From Cephalopachus bancanus (taxonomy: Eukaryota; Chordata; Mammalia; Primates; Tarsiidae): a DNA stretch of 64,000 nt. Where the stretch lies: positions 1,612,001 to 1,676,000 of the forward strand of contig JAPVLO010000054.1 in assembly GCA_027257055.1 (NCBI GenBank), in the 5' to 3' direction. Below, piece by piece: positions 47,172-60,189 of the stretch. The translations under genes and the position numbers were made by a program. The notes beneath the pieces are model-generated. The model was given only the letters and a program-made list of their open reading frames with translations, did no database searches and had not been told where the DNA came from. Each line of letters starts with the position of its first letter. The first letter of the stretch is position 1.

Positions 47172-47468
47172 AGCTGGGCTCAGTGGCTCAGCCTTTAATT
47201 CCACACCTTGGTAGGCTGAGGTGAGTGGATTGCCTGAGCCTGCGGGTTCGAGACCTGCCTGGGAAACTTGGTGAGACCTCATCTCTACAATAAATTTTAA
47301 AAAATTTGCCGGGTGTGGTAGCATGCACCTGTAGTTCCAGCTACTTGGAAGGCTAAGGCGGAAGGATCGCCGGAGCCCAGCAGGTCGAGGCTGCAGTGGC
47401 CGGGAGTGGCCACTGCACTCCAGTTTGGGTGACAGAGTGAGACTCCAACTCAAAAACAAAAAACAAAA
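47172..47468 (+). mobile_element. Alu SINE
   Basis: Full dimer of the main type with an (A/C) tail. Perfect duplication 'acaaatcat' at 47163-47171 and 47469-47477. Confidence 0.95.
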
Positions 47469-47555
47469 ACAAATCATTTAATAGTCTAAAGAATACTGAA
47501 TATATAAATACATTGTGTAAAAATGTAAACCAAGGATAGCATATCCAAGGATAGC

Positions 47556-47556
<1 letters not shown>

Positions 47557-47602
<46 letters not shown>
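47557..47602. repeat. (GATA)n microsatellite
   Basis: About eleven uninterrupted GATA units, followed by a short (TA)n run at 47610-47622. Confidence 0.95.
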
Positions 47603-47867
47603 GACATAGATATATATATATATGGAGAGAATAACATATATTTATGAGTAGGATACCATATAATTTATCATCAAATACACCTTCAGTAATGAGGGAGGCT
47701 ATTTTACATTGGGACATCAAGCATAAATGGTTTGTTCTGAGCTAACAGAAACACTTGCTCATGCTAGAAAGTATCATAATTGCTTTATACATAGACAGTA
47801 AAGGTGAGAGTTAGCTTGATTATAATCACAGAATATTGTGAGATTTCAAAAACTGAAATATGGTCAG

Positions 47868-48022
47868 TACATTGTATCTGTGGGTTCCATATTCATTGAT
47901 TCAAACAATATTTTAAAAAATAAAAAATACAACAATAAAAATAATATAAATAAAAAGCAATACAGCATGTTTTTAGGGGTCCTGGAAGCAATCTCCTGTG
48001 GACACCAAGGGATGACTATACA
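47868..48022. mobile_element. Tigger-group MITE remnant (tentative)
   Basis: Left end 'gtatctgtgggttccatatt' and right end 'ggacaccaagggatgacta' read as inverted copies of the 'tccctcggtatcc' type terminus used by some Tigger-derived elements. The centre is A/T-rich. Confidence 0.5.
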
Positions 48023-48029
48023 GTCTCTT

Positions 48030-48560
48030 TCCTATCTCATTAAGAGATATCCCACATGTCAAATTTGAAGTGGATGCTTACATGTGATGTGATTCAATGC
48101 AAGAGACATAGAGCAGTTTAACCTAAGAAAATTAAAGCTGAAAGCCTACAAATAGGAAAAGTACAAGGGAAATAATTTGGTTCATAACAGTTTTGCTAAG
48201 TTTTAAAATCATAGGATAGAGTACTTGGAGCAATTTTAAAGAAATTTCAGCTAAATTGAATTAAAGTCACAAATTAATTCTACAGATTCAATTATGACTA
48301 TCTAAGTCTGCCACTTTTCAATAGATTTGGATGCATGTCTTAGGACAATGTATTTTTTTTTTTTTTTTTGCTTTCTAAATGATAAACTACAACTTTTTCT
48401 TACTAGATTTATTATAAATTATTTTAGAAAAACAAATTCTGAAAGGAATTTTACTCAATTATTTGCATGACCCTTTAACCCCCAAATTGTTGTAAATGCT
48501 ATATTTGTCAAAAGAGTAACAAAAATCAAAACTTTCTAATTTATTTTTTCCTTCAACAGA
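48030..48560. other. unassigned sequence
   Basis: No gene or clear repeat. A pure T-run of 19 bases lies near 48352-48370. Confidence 0.4.
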
Positions 48561-48564
48561 TATT

Positions 48565-48767
48565 CATCACAGGGATTCCCAAACATTAGCAGAAATAAGC
48601 CTCACCTGGAGAGTTCATCAAAACAGATCATTGGACTCCATCCCCAGAGTTTCACATTCAGTAGGATTGTGGTGAGACCCAATTATTGGCATTTCCAACA
48701 CATTTATGAAAAATTTCCAGGTTATTCTGGTGCTGCTGGGCATCACACTTTGAGAACCACCAATATA
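48565..48767 (+). mobile_element. MER5-like hAT element
   Basis: Ends 'cagggattcccaaac' and 'cactttgagaaccaccaa' are imperfect inverted repeats. The interior 'cacctggagagttcatc' and 'ggcatttccaac' fit MER5A/B. Confidence 0.7.
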
Positions 48768-50545
48768 TTGAGCATTCATTATTTGTCAAGTGCTACATGC
48801 TGGAGACACAGCAGCAAAAAGCAAAACAGACAAAAAATCCTACTCTCATAGACCTTATATTCTAGTGAAGGAGACTAAACAATAAATATGTAGGTAAATA
48901 TAGATAGCATGATAGCTAATGACAAGTACTATGAAGAAAAGTGAAGCAGGAAACAGCATATGATGACGTGGTGAGCATCATATGATGAAGAGGATGATCA
49001 GGAAGACCTTACCCAGAAGGTAAGATTTGACTAATGATCTTGAACAGCTGCAGAGCAAATCAAGGATATTCGGAGAAACAGTAAATTCAGTGCCCGAGGC
49101 TGCAAACACTGGCAGAGTTTAAAGGACATGAGGAAGGCCAGGATGTATCAATGCATAGGGAGAGCAGAAGGAAACAAGATAGTGAGGCAATGGGGAAACC
49201 AGTTCAAGTGAGGCTTTATGGGTCATTGAGAGGGCTTTGGCTTTTGTTGTGAGCGACATAGAAGCTATGGAAAGCCGGGCTCAGTGGCTCAGTCTGTAAT
49301 ACCAGCACTTTAGGAGGCTCAGGTGAGTGGATTGCCTGAGCCCACAGGTTCGAGACCAGTCTGGGCAACTTGGTAAGACCTCGTCTCTACAATAAATAAA
49401 AAAATTAGCTGGGCACGGTAGCGTGTGCCTGTAGTTCAGGCTACTTGGAAGGCTGAGGTGGAAGGATCACCAGAGCCTAGCAGTTCAATGCTGGGGTGGC
49501 CATTAGTGTGCCACTGCACTCCAACCTGGGCAGTGGGGTGAGATTCCAACTCAAAAAAACAAACAAACACAAAAAGAAGCTATGGATGGATTTTGGGCAG
49601 AGAAAGGGCATTAGCAGATCTGCATTAAAAAAAATTCTGGGGCTACTAGGCTGAAAATAAGAAACTTGAGTTTAAGAAATAGGTGTAGGCTGAATATATA
49701 AATTTGGGAGTCATCAACATCAGCTTTGATGTTATTTAAAACTGAGAAAGGAGGGAGTGTACCTTTAGTAGAAAAGTAGTCCAAGAATTTGAATTTTCAT
49801 GAGGAAATTCAACTTTAGAGATCAAGAAGATAAAATTAAAAATCGGCAAAAACGCTGAGAAGGAGCAACTATGAAGTAGGGTCAAAACCAGCAGAAGGTG
49901 GTATTCTGGAAGCCAAATGAAGAAAATGGATCACTTGGAAGGAGTTCATCAGCTGCTGACAGACTCAGTAAAATGAGTAATGAAGATTAAGTCTTCACAT
50001 AACATGAAGGACAATAGTGGTGTTGACAGGGGCTGTTTCAATGGCATGGGTGGAGGCTGAGAGTTTGTTCATGTGAGGATGGGAGGAGAGCTCTGGGCAG
50101 ACAGTGGCACACACAACATGCTTGAGGGGTTTTACTGATAAAGAAAGAAGAGACATGAGTGGGGAGTCAAGAAGAATGTGAGATCAGAGGAGGATTTTTG
50201 CTTTTCTAAGATGAAGAAAGTATTAAAAATGTTGAGACAGATGGTTATAATTCAGTAGAGGTAAAAAAAAAAAAAAAACTAATGATGCCAAGAAATAGTG
50301 AATGATACTGGAGTAATGTATTTGAGGAAGAGCAAAGGGCCGGGAGTTTCTGTCCAGGAAGAAAGTTCGATGTTATCTTGAAAAATGGACAGTTCATCCA
50401 AAGTAATAGGAAAGAAGGCAGAATGTATGGTTCCAGATTCAGGTGAATGGGTGGATGTAGTGGTGGGAGTTTCAGTGGAAGAAGTAAGATTATCAGCTGA
50501 GGAAGAGAGTAGCAAGGAGGGGTTGGAGGTTTAAAGGGAAATGTA
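48768..50545 (+). repeat. long ancient L2-like repeat, interrupted by Alu
   Basis: Begins 'gagcattcattatttgtcaa' and continues in the expected family order: 'ccttatattctagtgaagg', 'ggctttatgggtcattgag', 'aatttgggagtcatcaac', 'ggacagttcatccaaagtaa'. An Alu is inserted at 49272. It is the longest of three same-family copies here (others at 30770 and 35400). Family name uncertain. Confidence 0.55.
49272..49575 (+). mobile_element. Alu SINE nested in ancient repeat
   Basis: Main-type dimer. Perfect 11-bp duplication 'gaagctatgga' at 49261-49271 and 49576-49586. Confidence 0.95.
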
Positions 50546-50902
50546 GGTGTTTCAATAATCTCTGAGAGAGAGAGAGAATGTTATGGGTCTGTTCACCCAT
50601 ATCATTAATGATGGTCCAGAGTAAGAGGAAAATGGAGACCCCTTTGTTCTGTAGACTCATTACTTTCAAGGAGGGCCATGGTCAAATGAGGACCAGGGTG
50701 AGACCCTTTAAGTCACAAGACCAAAACAGAAGCCACTCTTATCAGTGTATAAGTGTGGTACTGTTTATATGACTTTAGAAGAAAGAGAAATCACCATGGT
50801 TACTACAATCTGAGAAGACTTCATAGCAGAGGTAAACTGGATATTGAAGAATAGCTGAATAACTGCAGTTTATAAAGAGACAGAAAAATGATCACATTAT
50901 TT

Positions 50903-51395
50903 TTGGTAGGCAGAATAATGCCCTCCATTCCCAATAATGATCATGTACTAATCTCCAGAATCTGTGAATGTGTTTCCTTACAAACCAAAGGGGAATCAAG
51001 GAAGCAAATAAAATGCAACTTTCTAAACAACTGATCTGAAAATAAACTTTTGGGGATGGTCTGGGTAAACCCAATGTAATCAAAATAAATGTCAAAAAGG
51101 GAGGCAGAAAAGTCAGAACCAGAATGATGCAATGTGAAAGACTCAACAAACCATTGCTGGTTTTAAAGATAGAAGGAGCCATGAGCCAAGAAATGCAGGC
51201 AGTCTTCAGAAGCTGAAGACAGATTCTTCTCTAGACCCTCCAGAAGGAGAGCAGTCCTTCCAACACCTTGATTTTAGTTCAGTGAGACCTTTGTCAGTTT
51301 CTAACCTCCAGAACTATAAGATAACAAATTTGTGTTGTTTTAAGCTACAAAATTGTTGGTAACTTATCATAGCAGCAATAGAAAATAATAGCCCC
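50903..51395 (+). mobile_element. MLT1-type LTR (ERVL-MaLR)
   Basis: 'ggtaggcagaataatgccc' at the 5' end, 'ccagaactataagataaca' and 'gtgttgttttaagctac' near the 3' end are MLT1 signatures. No internal sequence is attached, so it is probably a solo LTR. Confidence 0.82.
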
Positions 51396-51399
51396 TGCA

Positions 51400-52705
51400 G
51401 GAAAAATAGAACTGTATTGTAAAAGCTCAACATGAGAATGCACTGAGACAGGAGATAAACATAACAACTGAAGACTCATGCTGGTGAATAGTAGAAGACA
51501 AGCCAAGGAAGGCAGCTTGACTTGCTTGGTGGAAGGTGAGGAAGGAAGGGAATTAAGAATGTCTTTTAAAATAATTGAATTTTATCCTGTAGATGATAAA
51601 GAGCATTTGAGCAGGATAGAGACTTCATAAAAGTAATATGTTCCAGCAAAATTAACCTGGTGCCATTACATAATACAGATTGATGCGAAAAGAGCAATTA
51701 AGGTTTCATAATAATGCAAATGTGAAATGATTTGAGTCTGAACTATGGTGGCTCCTTAAATAAAAGTGGAAGCTCAGGCATGAGGAACATTGTAAGGGAA
51801 AATCCACTTTCACATTTTGTCTTGTATGTAGATCATTTTAAGGAATTATGGTTATTCTAAATTAGTTAAGCACTGATGATATAATGTATGATAACTCAAG
51901 TAGTTCAGTTAAAGCTCTTACCAGAGAACATATACCCTCTTTTTAAGTCTGTACAGCTCAACATTGAAGAATTTTAGAAAAAGATTGATTCTTATTTATT
52001 TTTTCTATTTCACCCTGTAAATTCAAATGACTAACACTAGTTTTTCTCCAGTGAGAAGGAATGTGAAACAAATTGCCTACTATGAATGTCATTCCATTTA
52101 TTTAAGCATATAATTTACTCCAGGCAATAGAAAACTTTTTTTTCCCAGTAACTATTTTTTTTCAGTAACTAGACTCTATCTTCACACACAAAATATTTTT
52201 CAAAACAAATAAGTAAATGAAACATTTAACTGTGTTTTCAAAAGAGCCCCGAATAAGATGAAATTGAACATCTACTTGTTTTCCTAGTATTTTTATAAGT
52301 TAATTTTGCTTATGTTAGTAAAATAAGTAACTAAAAATTTTCTCAATTTCCGCCTGAATGTGTGTGTGCGTGTGTGTATGCATTATGCATATATATACAG
52401 TAAGTCTACTTTATGTTCAATGTAAATAAATATTAATTTGCTATATAAATTGCATGAGATCACTTCAGTATCAACTTGTAAAAAATAATTTATTTTTCTT
52501 AAATGCTCTTTCCTATATTCTAATTCTACCCATTTTCCATTTTATCCTTTAATGGAAATTTTATCTTTATTATCTGAATTAGTAGCTGCCCAATTATATT
52601 TTGAGGAATAGTTGGGGGAGATGGATTAACTAATGATTGAATAGAATATCAGGGTCAAATAACGCTTACATTATTTCAAGACTTCACTACGTATTCCAAA
52701 ATGTT
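51400..52705. other. mostly unassigned, AT-rich
   Basis: 'cctgtagatgataaagagc' and 'catttgagcaggatagag' near 51590 suggest another L2-like scrap. A short (TG)n lies near 52360-52380. Nothing else recognised. Confidence 0.4.
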
Positions 52706-52709
52706 TTTT

Positions 52710-52995
52710 GTGTTTTTTTTTTGAGTTGGAGTCTCACTCTGTCGCCCAGACTGGAGTGCAGCAGCCGCTCCCGGCCACCGTAGCCTCGACCTGCTGGGCT
52801 CCAGCGATCATTCTGCTTCAGCCTTACAAGTAGCCGGAATTACAGGCAATGCGCTACCACGCCTGGCTGATTTTTTGATTTATTGTAGAGATGAGGTCTC
52901 GCTGCCCAGACAGGTCTCGAACCCGCGGGCTCAGGCAATCCACTCACCTCAGCCTCCCAAAGGCGCGGGATTACAGGCTGAGCCACCAAACCTAG
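52710..52995 (-). mobile_element. Alu SINE
   Basis: Reverse dimer of the main type with its T-run on the left. Relatively well preserved. Confidence 0.93.
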
Positions 52996-53030
52996 CTACA
53001 ATTCTACATTTTTATGTGCTCAAAGTTTTA

Positions 53031-53167
53031 CTTTTTTTTTTTTTTTTTGAGTTAAAGTCTCACTCTGTCGCCCAGACTGGAGTGCAGTGGCTGCTCCCGG
53101 CCACCGCAGCCTTGACCTGCTGGGCTCCGGCGATCCTTCCGCCTCAGCCTTCCGCAAAACCGGAATT
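53031..53167 (-). mobile_element. 5'-truncated Alu
   Basis: Only the right monomer, with an 18-T run. Flanks 53006-53030 and 53168-53191 share 'acattttta' and 'ctcaaa' in the same order, a diverged target duplication of over 20 bases. Confidence 0.88.
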
Positions 53168-53194
53168 ACATTTTTACTTACTCAAAAATTTCAC

Positions 53195-53935
53195 CCAGAC
53201 ACATTTTACTGCTCTTTTCTCATTAGATGCTGTAGCCTCTTAGTCCATAGCTCTCAGTAAGCCCAGCTCCAGTCCATGTGTGGCTTTACATATATGATAT
53301 TCTCTTTTCTGAAAATTTTTCCCATGACATTTTCTTGCCTCCCATTTTCAACCGGCTGTCTCCTGCACTGTCTTCATAGCTTCATATTTCATCTCCATTG
53401 CCACTTCCTTGGGAACACTTTCCATGATTCTGACGTCCAGGTCAGGTATCTTGGTCACGTTCTTCAAGTAGCCTAGTACAAATAATATAACCATTATAGT
53501 AAATATTTGTTTAATGTTTGTGTCTACAACAGACTGAGTCTCTATTGCTCACCTTATATCTATAATGCCTTAGAAGGATGCCTGGCAAATAACAATTGTT
53601 GTATAACATTTAATAATTATACTTGTATTAATTATCATTAATATTTATTGTATGAATTCATTGCATTCAGAATCAGAGACTGTTACCTAAATAAGGCTGG
53701 CATCATTTCTATTTGTATAGGTTTTATTGTTATATTTATTTCCATTCTCATTCCATCTGGATTTGATATATGTGGTATGTGATGTAAACCTATTTATTGA
53801 TTCTTTCTAATACCTTATATGTCTGATTGATAAAAACATTATTTCCTTATTTATTAATTATTATATTCCTCTAAGAATATTGTAACAATAGGTATTTTCA
53901 GTTTGTCACTCTAAGTGAAGTAAAGTTCACTCTAA
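53195..53935. other. unassigned sequence
   Basis: No gene recognised. A weak L2-like trace near 53565-53600 ('ccttagaaggatgcctggc'). Confidence 0.4.
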
Positions 53936-53939
53936 GAGA

Positions 53940-54165
53940 AGTCAGGCTGGCTGGGTGTTAGCTCTCAGCAGTTCCACTAAATAATTGTGTGCAATCTAGA
54001 ACAAGTTGCATAATTTCTATGCCTGGACTTCCTTATTTTTAAGAGGGACATAATACTAGTACTTCCTAAAGGGGTTATGATTAGGGTTAAGTGTGCTAAT
54101 ATATGATTAAGGTTAAGTGTGCTAAACTTAGGTGCCTGGCACATAGAGACAGTTTAGTCAATGGT
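53940..54165 (+). repeat. MIR SINE
   Basis: 'gtgcaatctagaacaagttg', 'ctatgcctggacttcctta' and 'aggtgcctggcacatagag' in MIR order. A 20-base word near 54080-54125 is partly duplicated ('ggttaagtgtgctaa' twice). Confidence 0.7.
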
Positions 54166-54169
54166 AATG

Positions 54170-55950
54170 ATAACACTTTTTTCAACAAAATTTTACCCTA
54201 AGAAAACTATTTAAAATCTGATGGAAATAACAACAACTTCAAAAAATTGCAAAGGCTTAATATATCTATATTACAAACCTTTCTGTCAGGATCCCACTTC
54301 CTCTCTATTTACGTCTTTCACAGTGCTTCTCAGCACACGCTCCTCAAATTGAATCTGCCACCCCCCACACACATATTTTTTCTTATGGTTAATTCCAAAT
54401 ATGTTATATCTGTGGTGCTATTGAAATTGACATATTTTTCTTTTTTCACTTTGTGATGGGATTATTTTTGCTCTTTCTGTAGTGTCAGAGAAGCAAATTG
54501 CCTTTTACAAGTTAGAAAATGCTAAGAAATTGACATATTTCTATCATAATCTCTAAATAGTTAAAAGCAGAAGTAAAGTTATTGACTATTATTTATTTAT
54601 CTTACTGGTAGCAATTTTAAGATTTGATGCTGATTCTCTTTGGATAATTTAGGAGTACAGACAGACTGTCTGAAAGCGGATGTCATCGTCAGTGACATTC
54701 CATAGTTCTTACTCTTGCTTCATGTGACATAATCTATTGGTTTGAAGTATTAAAACTTTTTTTGGTCAAATGTGTTTTCTAGAAACTTGTTCTGTGGAAT
54801 GTTACTATGTGCTTTGAAAATAATAGGCGACATAAGTCTAGAAAGCAGACTAAATGGAACAATGAAAGTTCTCTTAATTGTATAAGAATATGAGACCTAG
54901 AGAGCAACTTGTGCAAAATCATACAACCAAAACTTGGACTAGAAATTGAATCTTGATTCTTAAATAAGTGTGTCATAAAAATACACTACAAATGATCAAT
55001 TGAAATAAAGCAAATAAAAACAATGAAAGAGATGAACTGTGTAAAGCATAACAAATAACACATGTGGACTATATACAGGAGTCTTAAATCTCATTCCTAC
55101 ACTTCTAGCTTCATTTATCAATTGAGAGTGGGGGAAAATGTCAGGCTTCTTGTATTTACTGATGACTTAGATAATTTATTTTGAGCAACTCAGTTAACCT
55201 TTTCATTCCTTACTGACCACATTTGCAAAGTGAGAAGAGTATATGAGTACTTTTTTTGGTGTGATATATATTTGCTCTTACAAAAAAACTCCACAAACAC
55301 AAACTGATGACTATTTTATGTGTATTAAGGGAACAGATTATTTACAAGATTCTTTTATGTCACTCCAAATTTGCAAACAATGTGGCAATATATATATTTG
55401 ACAAATATCTATATTTGACAAATATTTATGAACTGCATGTCACAGTTTATTACAAAACAAAATATTATAAGTATAAATAAAATAGAGCAACTGTCCTCAA
55501 AATACAATATAACAATGTAATGGCAGATAACTTATTGACAACAGTAGATTATAAAGACACAGAAAAACAAACAAACAAAAAAAGATTTAAGGTGAACGGG
55601 GTGGAATGGGGACAATTCAAATACACGCGTGCACACACACAGACACACACACACACAGCTACATACATATCCATATCTATATCTATGATCTTCTGCCTTT
55701 TTTCTTAAGAAGTCTTCCAATTTAAAAATAGCTTATGATGATATATGAAACAATTGCTACAGTAGAAGTATGTAAAAAGTTTTGTGGGAGCACAAAGGAG
55801 AGAAATGAGGTCACACTGAGCTGCGTTCATAAGATGGAGTAAAAAATCTCATGAATGGAGAAGGTAAACAAAGCATTTGACTGAGAACAGCAGCATATAT
55901 AAGGGCAGGAGAGTATAAAAGAACACAAGGATTCAGAGGCATAAAAAAAA
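54170..55950. other. AT-rich unassigned sequence
   Basis: No gene or clear repeat except the (CA)n tract at 55623-55658. Confidence 0.4.
55623..55658. repeat. (CA)n microsatellite, imperfect
   Basis: CA units interrupted by CG, TG and AG variants. Confidence 0.9.
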
Positions 55951-55954
55951 GCCA

Positions 55955-56180
55955 TCATTTATAGCACATGTACTATATGCTAAACATTCCAGGTACATTA
56001 TCTCCTTTAATCTTATAGTAAACTATGGAGAAATCTGTATTATGCTCATCTTAGATATAAGGATACTGAAAACTTTTAGGAGTTGGATAATTTGCCCAAA
56101 GTCCCTGATACTTTGAACAGTCAGTTCAGATTCAATTCTGTCTGACCACAAACTGCATGCTGTTAACCATTATGCTTACA
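55955..56180 (+). repeat. MIR SINE
   Basis: 'ctatatgctaaacattccag', 'ttatctcctttaatcttat' and 'aatttgcccaaagtccctg' follow the MIR order. Confidence 0.72.
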
Positions 56181-56389
56181 TTAATAGTTACTCTGGTGAG
56201 GCTGGAACAAAAGGAACAGGACTTGTAAAAAAAAAAAAAGAAAAGAAAAAGAAAAATCCCTGAAAATGAGTCTAAAAAGGAGATATCAGAAGAGGTTGTA
56301 AGTGATCACATGTGCCTCATTGAAAAATATAAACTTTCTAGTCTCTGGGCAATAAAAGTAACTGTAACAGCAGTACGACTCAGATTATG

Positions 56390-56775
56390 AAAAAAAATTT
56401 TATTATAAAGATGTGGGGTACAATTTAGGGTTAGGTATACAAACGTTGATTATGCAGGTACCCTTGTTGATGAGGTATGCCCCTCCCTCCCCTAGCAATT
56501 TCCCTCAACTGCCAATCCCACCCTTCTCCGCTGACAGTTTCCCATTACTGCCAATTCCTTTCTTACAGTAGTATAATTGTTCAAAGTTTGCTTATGAGTG
56601 AGAACATATGGTACTCTGTTCTTTGTTTCTGTGATAGATCACTGAGTATGTTTGACTCTAAATCCATCCAAGTTGCTGCGAAGTCCATATGCTTGTCCTT
56701 CTTTATGGCTACATAATATTCCATTGTGTATATGTACCACATTTTTGAATCCAGTCCAGCTTCAATGGGCAACAC
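56390..56775 (-). mobile_element. L1 3'-end fragment with ORF2 C-terminus
   Basis: Recent-type 3' UTR ('ggggtacaatttagggttag') followed on the minus strand by the last about 60 ORF2 codons (contains 'MEYYVAIKKDKHMDFAATW'). It is 5'-truncated at about 56775. A-rich tail at 56390-56400; target duplication not clear. Confidence 0.88.
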
Positions 56776-57029
56776 GAAAATTTATGGAGCACTTACTAAA
56801 TACTAGGTATTTTACTAAAGGTAGGGGAGGGTGTGAGGCAATAGATCCTCTTAGGGCACAGAATTGAAGGAGGCCCTCACCCTCAGGGTCACTTGGCATT
56901 GTACAGGGTGCTTTACATAGAAGAGGAGTGTTCAGTGCATCTCTCACTTTGTGGAAGTTTCTCCAACAGCACTAAAGAATGAGAACAACACAGCAAGTAG
57001 CAAGTACTTGCATACCCTAGAGCAAGGTG

Positions 57030-57755
57030 TTATCTGGACAAAGGAAATGTGGTGAAAGCTGTACCCAGCCATGATTGCCTACCCCCAGCCTATTCAATGG
57101 GCTTAAAGGGGCTATAGGGGGGGAGCTTTTGAAGTCTGAGCTGTAAAATGTCTCCTGAGCTGTAGAAGCACTCCACTCTCTCTTCGGAGAGGAAGGGGTG
57201 TTTTTCTACCTTAGGTCATTTGAGAAAGACCTAAGGTATTTAGCATGACAAGTGCCTTTGGAAGTTAAGGTACAGAGATGGGCTTGCTTTTCTGAGGCTA
57301 CAGAACAAAGGAAATGCAGGCTATACTTCCACAGATGATAGCAAGTAGCAATTTTTGTAGCAAAATTTGTTCAAAACTTGTAAATAATGCAAAAGGAGGA
57401 CTGGAAATTCTTTCAGAGTTAAATACTGGAACATGATTTAATCATCTCCAGAGTGTGTTTGCCATTAGAGTCCAGAGTCTATGAAGTTACATGTTTACCT
57501 GCAGACCCCTGCGCAATAAAGATGCAAATCATGTGTCTACTAGAGAAGATAACCCCAAAAGTTGTACATATATCAATCTTTAGGATATTTATCCGCTTTG
57601 TATCTAGCCTACCAGACATTTTCTAAAATTTTTCAGTACCTATATATACTTTGCTTCTCAAATACTCTTTGAACTGGGTTCATCCTGCTGGTTCCCTTAT
57701 TAATGATCAAATAAATCTTTCACATGTGCTCACTGTATACTTGTGTGACAATTAT
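57030..57755 (+). mobile_element. candidate solo LTR, family unknown
   Basis: The end shows 'tatatatactttgcttc' (TATA-like), 'gatcaaataaatctttcac' (polyadenylation signal) and a terminus 'cttgtgtgaca'. The start is not sure (a TG at about 57029). I could not confirm a target duplication. Confidence 0.4.
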
Positions 57756-57784
57756 GTTTATAACCTTCTTCAAATTATATTTTG

Positions 57785-58066
57785 CCAGACTCGGTGGCTC
57801 TGCCTGTAATCTCACACTTTAGGAGGCTGAGATGAGTGGATTGCCTGTTCGAGACCCACCTGGGCAACTTGGTGAGACCTCATCTCTACAATAAATAAAA
57901 AAAATTAGCCGGGTGTGATAGCGTGTGCCTGTAGCTCCAGCTGCTTGGAAGGCTGAGGTGGAAGGATCTCCGGAGCCCAGCAAGTCGAGGCTGCGATGGC
58001 CAGGAGCAGCCTCTGCACTCCAGTCTGGGCGACAGAGTGAGACTCCAACTCAAAAAAAAATTTATA
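57785..58066 (+). mobile_element. Alu SINE
   Basis: Main-type dimer with a small deletion in the left monomer ('gattgcctgttcgagacc'). Perfect duplication 'aaattatattt' at 57772-57782 and 58067-58077. Confidence 0.95.
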
Positions 58067-58079
58067 AAATTATATTTCT

Positions 58080-58940
58080 TCAGTTTACTCTTTCTAAAGT
58101 CTAGGAGCCAAATGAAAAACAGGCAACCTGGATCCTTTTGAAAGGAACTTCATACAAGAAGCCCATTTGGAGGGGTCAAATGATTCATTAGATGACTAGG
58201 AAAGCCGAATAGGAGGGGACTTGAAAATGTCTAGCCTAAGAAGGCATCCCCAGATTCAATAAAATTGCAATTGGAAGAATTTTTGCAGAAAAATGTCTAA
58301 GAAATGTGCAATAAAATTTTTGGGAAAATCAGTCTGACATCTGGCAAGCCTATAAGATTCTATTGCACATTAATTATTCAGTGATATGACCAGCCATATG
58401 ACAACAGCACCCTCCACTATGCTGCTCTTACCTTGATCCTCTTTCCTCTCTAGAAAAAGAATTCAAAGATTAAGAAACATGGCTAGCAAGTAGGTGAGAA
58501 GAATACATTTAAGGAAGAGAAAGCAAAGCATTCAACATCTAAGGAGAATAGTGAATGGAATCTTTACATTTGCATTATGTTTGGAGTTACATACTACATT
58601 ACACAGGAATGCATCTTAATTACTAAATGAGAATTTTCTTGTGATGTAAATATATCTCCCCCAAAAAATCCAGCCCACCTACTTTTAATCTGGGTACACA
58701 GAAAACAGAAAATCGAACCCAAGAAGAGTTATAATCACAATGGGAAAAGGAATAGAGTTATTTCATGATTGCTATCTATTGAGTCATTTTTAAAAATTGT
58801 TTTTGTTGTAGTTTTAATATACTGACTGAATTTTTATAATAATTCAATCCTTAAAGAAACTATATAACATAGGTAGTGACCATTATTTTTGTTTGACTAA
58901 CTAACTTCTATAACTGACAACCTCATGTGGGCCACAGAAA
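58080..58940. other. unassigned sequence
   Basis: No gene or clear repeat recognised. Confidence 0.4.
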
Positions 58941-58950
58941 TGGGTGTATC

Positions 58951-59245
58951 TTTTTTTTTTCTTTTGAGTTGGAGCCTCACTCCTTCACCCAGGCTGGAGT
59001 GCAGTGGCAAGCATGCTCACAGCCACCCAAGCTTCCACCTCCTGGGCTCCAGCAATCCCTCCTCAGTCTTCCAAGTAGCTGGAACTACAGACATGCGCTA
59101 CCATGCCCGGCTATTTTTTATTTTATTGTGGAGACGAGGTCTCTCCAAGTTGCCCGGGCTGGTCTCGAACCCGCATGTTCAGGCAATCCACTCACCTTGG
59201 CCTCCCAAAGTGTTGGGATTACAGGCTGAGGCACTGAGCCCGGGC
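58951..59245 (-). mobile_element. Alu SINE
   Basis: Reverse main-type dimer with a T-run. Perfect duplication 'gggtgtatc' at 58942-58950 and 59246-59254. Confidence 0.95.
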
Positions 59246-59255
59246 GGGTGTATCA

Positions 59256-60180
59256 TTTAGACATAATACCACATATTCTTGGCCACAGTGATTGGCCTGG
59301 AAATGGACAAGTGGCCCAAGCTAGCCAAAATCTGCCTGTATCCCTAGGTTTTTTCATGCTGCCTTTGATAAGTAGAAGACCTATTTCTCTCTGGGTTGGA
59401 GTTGATGAGTTGAAAGTCCAAAGATGTTTATGCACTATTTTCTTTCACAGGGAGAAACCCTAACTGCAGAAGGAGAATATGAAGACAACACACAAAAAGT
59501 ATCAGAAACAATATAAAGCTCTGAGAAGGACCCAGTCCTAGGATCCCATTCTTCCTGATGCTAGCTTTTCTTTCCCACGTTTGAGTTCTGTAACTCAGTA
59601 CATTTTTTGAATAATTCAATTACATCTGGATTTTTATCAACTGCATAAACAATTCACTATTACAATAATGTATATTTAAACAATAATGAGGTTGAAAGAT
59701 GAAGTATTTTTCTCAAAGTTATATGCATAGTTAAGTGACAAAGAGTGAATTAGAGTTTGAATCTGACTGCATAGTCTTTGATATTAAAAAACAACTCTAT
59801 ATTGTGAAAGTTCAAGGGTACCATTGAAGTTTTATAAATGAGACATTTCCTTGGTATGAGAATTTAAAAGTAATAAGTGAGTGTCTGCTTCTCTTCCTCC
59901 TTTTTTTTTCTTCTATTTTTTTCTACTATTTTTCTTTTCTTCTCAGTTCTCTTTTAGAACAACTTCATCCTAATGGCTATGCCAAACTTGGGCAGAGGAA
60001 GTTAGGGAGCTAGCTCAGGGTTACTGGAGTTCAAATCCAGAGAAAGAGAACATCTACATAGAAGCTGATTAGGGTTAAGGGGCTATGGCAAAGGAATTAA
60101 AATAGACCTCAGTTTCTGTTTTTTCAACCCTTGCTTTATTTGTTGTTTTCTTCTGTCTTCCTCCCCCCGCCCCCACCTTT
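59256..60180. other. unassigned sequence
   Basis: No gene or clear repeat. A T/C-rich run lies at 59895-59945. Confidence 0.4.
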
Positions 60181-60189
60181 TTTCTATAT

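Noticed and set aside
47557..47602. GATA repeat as a regulatory cluster
   Set aside because: Pure tetranucleotide run, best read as a microsatellite; no flanking regulatory context.
58925..59260. 111- and 100-codon frames (and similar ones at 28660, 36528, 47151, 52875, 62616) as genes
   Set aside because: All are translations of Alu sequence, with the familiar chance frames of Alu elements.
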